From the NCBI RefSeq assembly GCF_001894745.1, contig NZ_BBYF01000006.1:186001-250000 (forward strand): a stretch of DNA of 64,000 nucleotides, written 5' to 3'. Under the pieces are notes generated by a model. That model was given only the letters and a program-made list of their open reading frames with translations, did no database searches and was not told the origin of the DNA. The translations under genes were made by a program, and so were the position numbers. Position 1 is the first letter of the stretch. Each line of letters starts with the position of its first letter. Below are positions 60,223 through 64,000 of this stretch, in pieces. The stretch is from Paenibacillus sp. NAIST15-1 (GTDB taxonomy: Bacteria > Bacillota > Bacilli > Paenibacillales > Paenibacillaceae).

Positions 60223-63200
60223 ATGTCCAGAAGTAAATCAAGTAAATTATTAATTTCCGTTCTATCAACAAGCTTACTATTTGCCTCAGCCGGAGTGGCC
60301 TATGGTCAAACCATTAATTCAGATATAGTAGGACATTGGGCGGAGAGTCAATTAAGAAATTGGAATGCTCAAGAACTGATTGAAGGATATCCAGATGGTT
60401 CTTTTAAACCGAATAAGACCATTACGCGTGGAGAATTCATGGCTCTCATTAACCGTTCATTTCAATTCAGTCAAACAACAGACATAAGTTTCATTGATAT
60501 GAAAGAATCGAATTGGGAATACACAGAAGTTCAAAAGGCAGTAAAAGAAAATTATATATACGGCTATGAAGACAATTCTATACGCAGCTCCAAACCATTA
60601 AGCCGCCAAGAAGCGGCTGTTATTGTGTCAAAACTATTGAAGATGACTGACGATGAACAGGCAGCCAATGTATTTAATGATGCCTCATCAATCGCATTAT
60701 GGAGCAAAGGCAAAGTAGGCGCTGCAGTATCCAAAAAGATCATTATAGGATATTCAGATCATACCTTCAAACCAAAAGCTTATATTACAAGAGCTGAAGC
60801 AGTTGTGATGCTGGATAAAGCGAAAAGCCTTATCCTAGAAAAAATACCGGACAATAACGGCAAAGTTGTGCCAGAGACCAACCCGGAATCTAAAAAACCA
60901 AGTACCGAAGCGAGCAACATTTCTCAATCCAAATCAAAAAAAGAGGTAGAAGTAATATATACATACGGGTCCAACTCCGATTCTAAATCTGAATCAAAAC
61001 CAGAAACAATACCGGATCCGACTCCCAAACCTGACCCTATACCAGAACCAGAACAGAAACCGGAGCCAAAACCAGAACCTAAACCAGATCCAAAACCAGA
61101 TCCAGGGCTGCCTAGTGTTACAGGCGTGACGTATACGACTTCTTTGGAAAATTATATTGCAGCGGGAGTATCTCAAGTCGCAACGCTAACAATTACGAAT
61201 GATGCGGCATCAGCGGGTATGCTCCGCGCTACGTTTACGGATGGTACATCTCCTGTGGCTGTTAATGTTGTACTGAACGGAACAGAGACTGCGACTCATA
61301 TAGCTACAGAAATTGCTGCGGCATTTGGTTCTGCAATTAAAGGATGGAATGTAACAGCCAAAGGTGCGGATGTAATCTTTACAGCTGATGCCCCTGCAAC
61401 GAATAATTCGAGTGTTGCAGCTAATGTAGAAGGTCTAGGGACAGGCATAGGTATTCTTTCGAGTAAGATTACGACACCGGGCGCTGAAGCTATTTCAGGC
61501 ACTGCTCAGGTAGCGACATTATCTATATCTAACGGCGCTAAGGCAAAAGGTTCATTTTATGTAAGATTCACAGATGGGACAACTCCTGTTCAAGTAGATA
61601 TCTACTTAGCTGGAACAGAAACTGCCGATGAGGTAGCTGCAAAAATTGCCGCAGCTTACGGAAACTCTATTTCGGGCTGGACTGTAATGGCTAATGGTTC
61701 GGATGTCCTCTTTACCGCTCAAGCACCGGCAACGAATAATGACAACGTTGCAGTATATATTTTAGAAGCTTCGGGAGTAGGAGCTCCGATGAGTACAATC
61801 ACTGTACCGGGAGATATTAGCTCCAACACAGCTCAAGTTGTGACATTACAGCTTCCTGGAAGTGAGCATCAAGATGGTCCGATTGCCGTTAAATTTACTG
61901 ACGGCATTTCCACAGTAACTATAAAGACGACATTGCTGGACTATCCGGAAACAGGTGCTCAGCTAGCGGAGAAAATTGCTGCGGCGTTCGGAAACTCTAT
62001 TCCGGGCTGGATCGTATCTACAGACTATACACGTGTATTATTTACAGCCAATGCTCCTGCCGAGAATAATCCGAAGGCTGTCGCAAGACTATCGGGGGAT
62101 CATACTGGAGTAGGAATGCCAGATAGCACGATTACCACCTTGGGCAATCCAGCTGCCTCTGCAGGTGCTACACAAGTAGCGACATTATCAATAACTAACG
62201 GTGCTAAAGTACAGGATTCAATTTATGCTGATTTCACAGATGGTACAACGTCCAATCGTGTAAGAATCGACTTAGCAGGAACAGAAACCGCAGATGAGGT
62301 GGCTGCAAAAATTGCCGCAGCTTACGGAAACTCTATTCCGGGCTGGACTGTAACGGCTAATGGTTCGGACGTCCTCTTCACCGCTCAAGCGCCTGCGACG
62401 AAAAATGACAACGTTGCAGTATATATTTTAGAGGCTTCGGGAGTAGGGGCTCCGATAAGTACAATTACTGTACCAGGTCATATTAGCTCCAACACAGCTC
62501 AAGTTGTGACATTGCAGCTTCCTGGAGGCGAAACTAATGATGGCCCGATTGGCGTTAAATTTACTGATGGCATTTCCACAGTAACTATAAAAACGACATT
62601 GCTGGACTATCCGGAAACAGGTGCTCAACTAGCGGAGAAAATTGCTGCCGCGTTCGGGAACTCTATTCCGGGCTGGTCCGTATCTACAGACTACGCGCGT
62701 GTATTATTTACAGCCAATGCTCCTGCCGAGAATAATCTGAAGGCTGTCGCAAGACTATCGGGGGATCGCACTGGAATAGGAATGGTGGATAGCACGATTA
62801 CCACCTTAAATAATCCAGCTGCTTCTGCTGCACAAGTTGCAACATTAGAAATTCCTAACGGAGCAAAGGCTCCCGGTTCGATTCATGCAGAATTTACAGA
62901 TGGGTTAACCCCTGTTGCCGTAAATGTACCCGTAGCAGGCACGGAAACAGCTGATGAGCTAGCGCTGAAAATTGCTACGGCATTTGGTTCTTCAGTTATC
63001 GGGTGGGATGTTGCCGCCATTGGCTCAAACGTCCAATTTACGGCCCTAGTACCAGCTGCAAATAATGATCTTGTTGTCGCAAAAGTAGAAGAGATGCCAA
63101 CAGGAATCGGACAAATGAACAGTACAATCACCTCAGAAGGGGTTGCTGCCTCTATAGGCGGTACGAAGGCCGCAACTTTAACAATTACCGAAGGCGCAAA

Positions 63201-63429
63201 AAAAGAAGGAACACTCTTAATTACATTTACGAATGGAACGGCATCCTTTCCTGTTCATGTCACACTCACAGGAACCGAGACACCTGCTGAAGTAGCAACC
63301 AAAATTGCACAAGCATTTGGAAATTCAGTTTCCGGCTGGAACGTAGCTGCAAATGATAAAAATGTACATTTTACAGCTAACATCCCTACTGCAATCGATA
63401 CAAATGTCAGCATCACGATCCAAGAATAG
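60223..63429 (+). CDS. SLH-domain surface protein with seven tandem repeats
   Basis: 1068 residues. A signal peptide (to about AYG-QT, residue 28) is followed by three SLH domains (about 34-80, 87-140 and 149-202) with TRGE, SRQE and TRAE anchors, which bind pyruvylated wall polymer. A Pro/Lys/Asp/Glu linker (PEPKPEPKPDPKPDP) leads to seven repeats of about 110 residues, each with AQVATL, FTDG, GTETADEVAAKIAAAYG and GW-V-x-A-x-G-x-VLFTAxAP motifs. Repeats 2-3 and 4-5 are nearly identical pairs. Probably a cell-surface adhesin or structural protein. ATG 60223 follows GTGGAGG. Confidence 0.92.
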   Translation: MSRSKSSKLLISVLSTSLLFASAGVAYGQTINSDIVGHWAESQLRNWNAQELIEGYPDGSFKPNKTITRGEFMALINRSFQFSQTTDISFIDMKESNWEYTEVQKAVKENYIYGYEDNSIRSSKPLSRQEAAVIVSKLLKMTDDEQAANVFNDASSIALWSKGKVGAAVSKKIIIGYSDHTFKPKAYITRAEAVVMLDKAKSLILEKIPDNNGKVVPETNPESKKPSTEASNISQSKSKKEVEVIYTYGSNSDSKSESKPETIPDPTPKPDPIPEPEQKPEPKPEPKPDPKPDPGLPSVTGVTYTTSLENYIAAGVSQVATLTITNDAASAGMLRATFTDGTSPVAVNVVLNGTETATHIATEIAAAFGSAIKGWNVTAKGADVIFTADAPATNNSSVAANVEGLGTGIGILSSKITTPGAEAISGTAQVATLSISNGAKAKGSFYVRFTDGTTPVQVDIYLAGTETADEVAAKIAAAYGNSISGWTVMANGSDVLFTAQAPATNNDNVAVYILEASGVGAPMSTITVPGDISSNTAQVVTLQLPGSEHQDGPIAVKFTDGISTVTIKTTLLDYPETGAQLAEKIAAAFGNSIPGWIVSTDYTRVLFTANAPAENNPKAVARLSGDHTGVGMPDSTITTLGNPAASAGATQVATLSITNGAKVQDSIYADFTDGTTSNRVRIDLAGTETADEVAAKIAAAYGNSIPGWTVTANGSDVLFTAQAPATKNDNVAVYILEASGVGAPISTITVPGHISSNTAQVVTLQLPGGETNDGPIGVKFTDGISTVTIKTTLLDYPETGAQLAEKIAAAFGNSIPGWSVSTDYARVLFTANAPAENNLKAVARLSGDRTGIGMVDSTITTLNNPAASAAQVATLEIPNGAKAPGSIHAEFTDGLTPVAVNVPVAGTETADELALKIATAFGSSVIGWDVAAIGSNVQFTALVPAANNDLVVAKVEEMPTGIGQMNSTITSEGVAASIGGTKAATLTITEGAKKEGTLLITFTNGTASFPVHVTLTGTETPAEVATKIAQAFGNSVSGWNVAANDKNVHFTANIPTAIDTNVSITIQE
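61500..62825 (+). repeat. Recent duplication of a two-repeat block in the SLH gene
   Basis: About 665 bases (from about 61500) recur from about 62165, with only scattered differences: both halves contain NGSDVLFTAQAPAT, VYILEASGVGAP and TVTIKTTLLDYPETG. This indicates a recent in-frame duplication of two adjacent 110-residue repeats. Confidence 0.88.
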
Positions 63430-63458
63430 CTGTTAGTTAATAATTGTAAACCTAATTG

Positions 63459-63502
63459 CCATCGCAGGAATATATCCGTACTAGGAGGTTCCCGCGATGG
63501 CA
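63459..63502. repeat. Inverted repeat after the SLH gene
   Basis: TGCCATCGC (63459-63467) pairs with GCGATGGCA (63494-63502); the loop holds AGGAGG. No T run. Possibly the remnant end of a small element or a regulatory stem. Confidence 0.55.
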
Positions 63503-63508
63503 TAACTG

Positions 63509-63537
63509 AAACCCTTGAAACTAAGGGTTTTTATTTT
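63509..63537 (+). terminator. Terminator of the SLH gene
   Basis: AAACCCTT pairs with AAGGGTTT around a short loop, followed by TTATTTT. Confidence 0.82.
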
Positions 63538-63581
63538 GCTTACTTCCCCTATTCTCTCGCCCTTATCGAATGAAAAAACCA

Positions 63582-63664
63582 TTAATCATCAGGTCGAGGG
63601 TTCGAACCCCTCAGAACCCACCAATTATGTGATCAAAACGGCAGAGAATGCCGTTTTTTTGTTG
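63582..63664 (+). repeat. Direct repeat copy 2: tRNA-Lys 3' half without 5' half
   Basis: Contains the anticodon-loop end, T arm, acceptor 3' strand, CCA and the terminator of the tRNA-Lys gene, but no 5' half, so it cannot form a tRNA. The terminator (63635-63660) is intact. It lies about 45 bases after the SLH terminator and resembles an attachment-site copy. Confidence 0.93.
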
Positions 63665-63800
63665 CATCCCATGTCCCCTCCCCTAAGATTCTGTCGTTCA
63701 TCGAAAATTTCACTTTACATTAAGGTTACATAGAATCTGGATTAAGTTTGCTCCTATATTCTGATGATGTACGAAAATGATACAGAGGAGAGAGCAAACA

Positions 63801-64000
63801 ATGAATATGTTTTCCAAGCGCGTGACGGCCATTGCACTGACCTTCATCGTAGTAACCGGCATGCTGAGCGGTACGGGTACATTATCAAAAGTTTCGGCGG
63901 CAGCATCCGTAAACATAGGTCCACAAGACCCAAAAGAAGTTGAGCAATTTGCCGATAAATTTTTTAGCCGTCCAGAAATTAAGGACAGCCTGGCAGGAGC
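63801..64000 (+). CDS. Secreted protein, probable serine hydrolase (3' end beyond window)
   Basis: 66 codons visible. A signal peptide (MNMFSKRVTAIALTFIVVT; cleavage near VSA-AAS) is followed by EVEQFADKFFSRPEIKDSLAGA, the usual beginning of secreted beta-lactamase-like serine hydrolases of Paenibacillus, where the next residues would lead to an SxxK motif not yet reached. GAGGAGAG precedes ATG 63801. The class is inferred from the opening only. Confidence 0.6.
   Translation, partial: MNMFSKRVTAIALTFIVVTGMLSGTGTLSKVSAAASVNIGPQDPKEVEQFADKFFSRPEIKDSLAG

Noticed and set aside
63582-63664. Second tRNA-Lys gene
   Set aside because: It lacks the 5' half, so no cloverleaf can form.

Overview
The window looks like a chromosomal segment of a Paenibacillus-like, endospore-forming member of the Bacillota. 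Evidence: AGGAGG-type ribosome binding sites before most genes; the haem block hemE-hemH-hemY in the Gram-positive arrangement; LtaS-like, MurI, YtxH, LapA, OpuD-like and DUF1450 proteins; degenerate gerA/gerC spore-germination sequences; and an S-layer-homology (SLH) surface protein. No species can be named from sequence alone.

Layout. 1-14.3 kb: mostly housekeeping genes on the minus strand (FAD oxidoreductase cut by the window edge, ABC-F protein, TetR regulator, DUF92, FAH-family hydrolase, CapA-like protein, hemYHE), with LapA, an M42 aminopeptidase and a YhdH-type reductase on the plus strand. 14.6-15.9 kb: a collapsed gerA-gerC remnant. 16-26.4 kb: MFS exporter, LacI regulator, HAD phosphatase, two tandem Na+-dependent NSS transporters, O-methyltransferase, THUMP methyltransferase and LtaS-like synthase. 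26.4-28.1 kb: a complete IS3/IS150-type insertion sequence sitting in the loop of what was a shared terminator. 28.2-40.3 kb: BCCT transporter, several small conserved proteins, LysM-M14 endopeptidase, MurI, phosphodiester glycosidase, YtxH/DUF948 pair, SufR-like regulator, HepT-like protein, CuA cupredoxin, AraC regulator and CPBP protease.

40.4-48.6 kb is the most unusual part. A minus-strand operon encodes two PaaK-like adenylate-forming ligases, a DAHP synthase with a degenerate chorismate-mutase lobe, a DUF98 (chorismate pyruvate-lyase-like) protein and a Lys/Glu-only helical protein. It is flanked on both sides by plus-strand genes for two related small KSGAN-motif proteins, two related TPR-like proteins (one ending in 48 copies of a 4-residue charged repeat) and a small membrane protein. 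Read together this suggests synthesis and activation of an aryl acid, perhaps 4-hydroxybenzoate, coupled to highly charged helical proteins. The coupling is inference.

50.1-56.5 kb is visibly AT-richer and holds accessory genes and debris: a TetR/lipase-like hydrolase pair with three matching palindromic operators, a CAP-domain fragment, a copper-amine-oxidase-N protein, a type II thioesterase fragment and a DUF3810 metallopeptidase. Repeats derived from the 3' end of tRNA-Ala(GGC) lie at both edges of this stretch. 57.2-59.1 kb is a DrrAB-type ABC exporter. At 59.5-63.7 kb a tRNA-Lys(CTT) gene is followed by one SLH protein carrying seven repeats, and then by a second copy of the tRNA 3' half plus its terminator: an integration-like or duplication footprint with no integrase. 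The window ends inside a probable secreted serine hydrolase.
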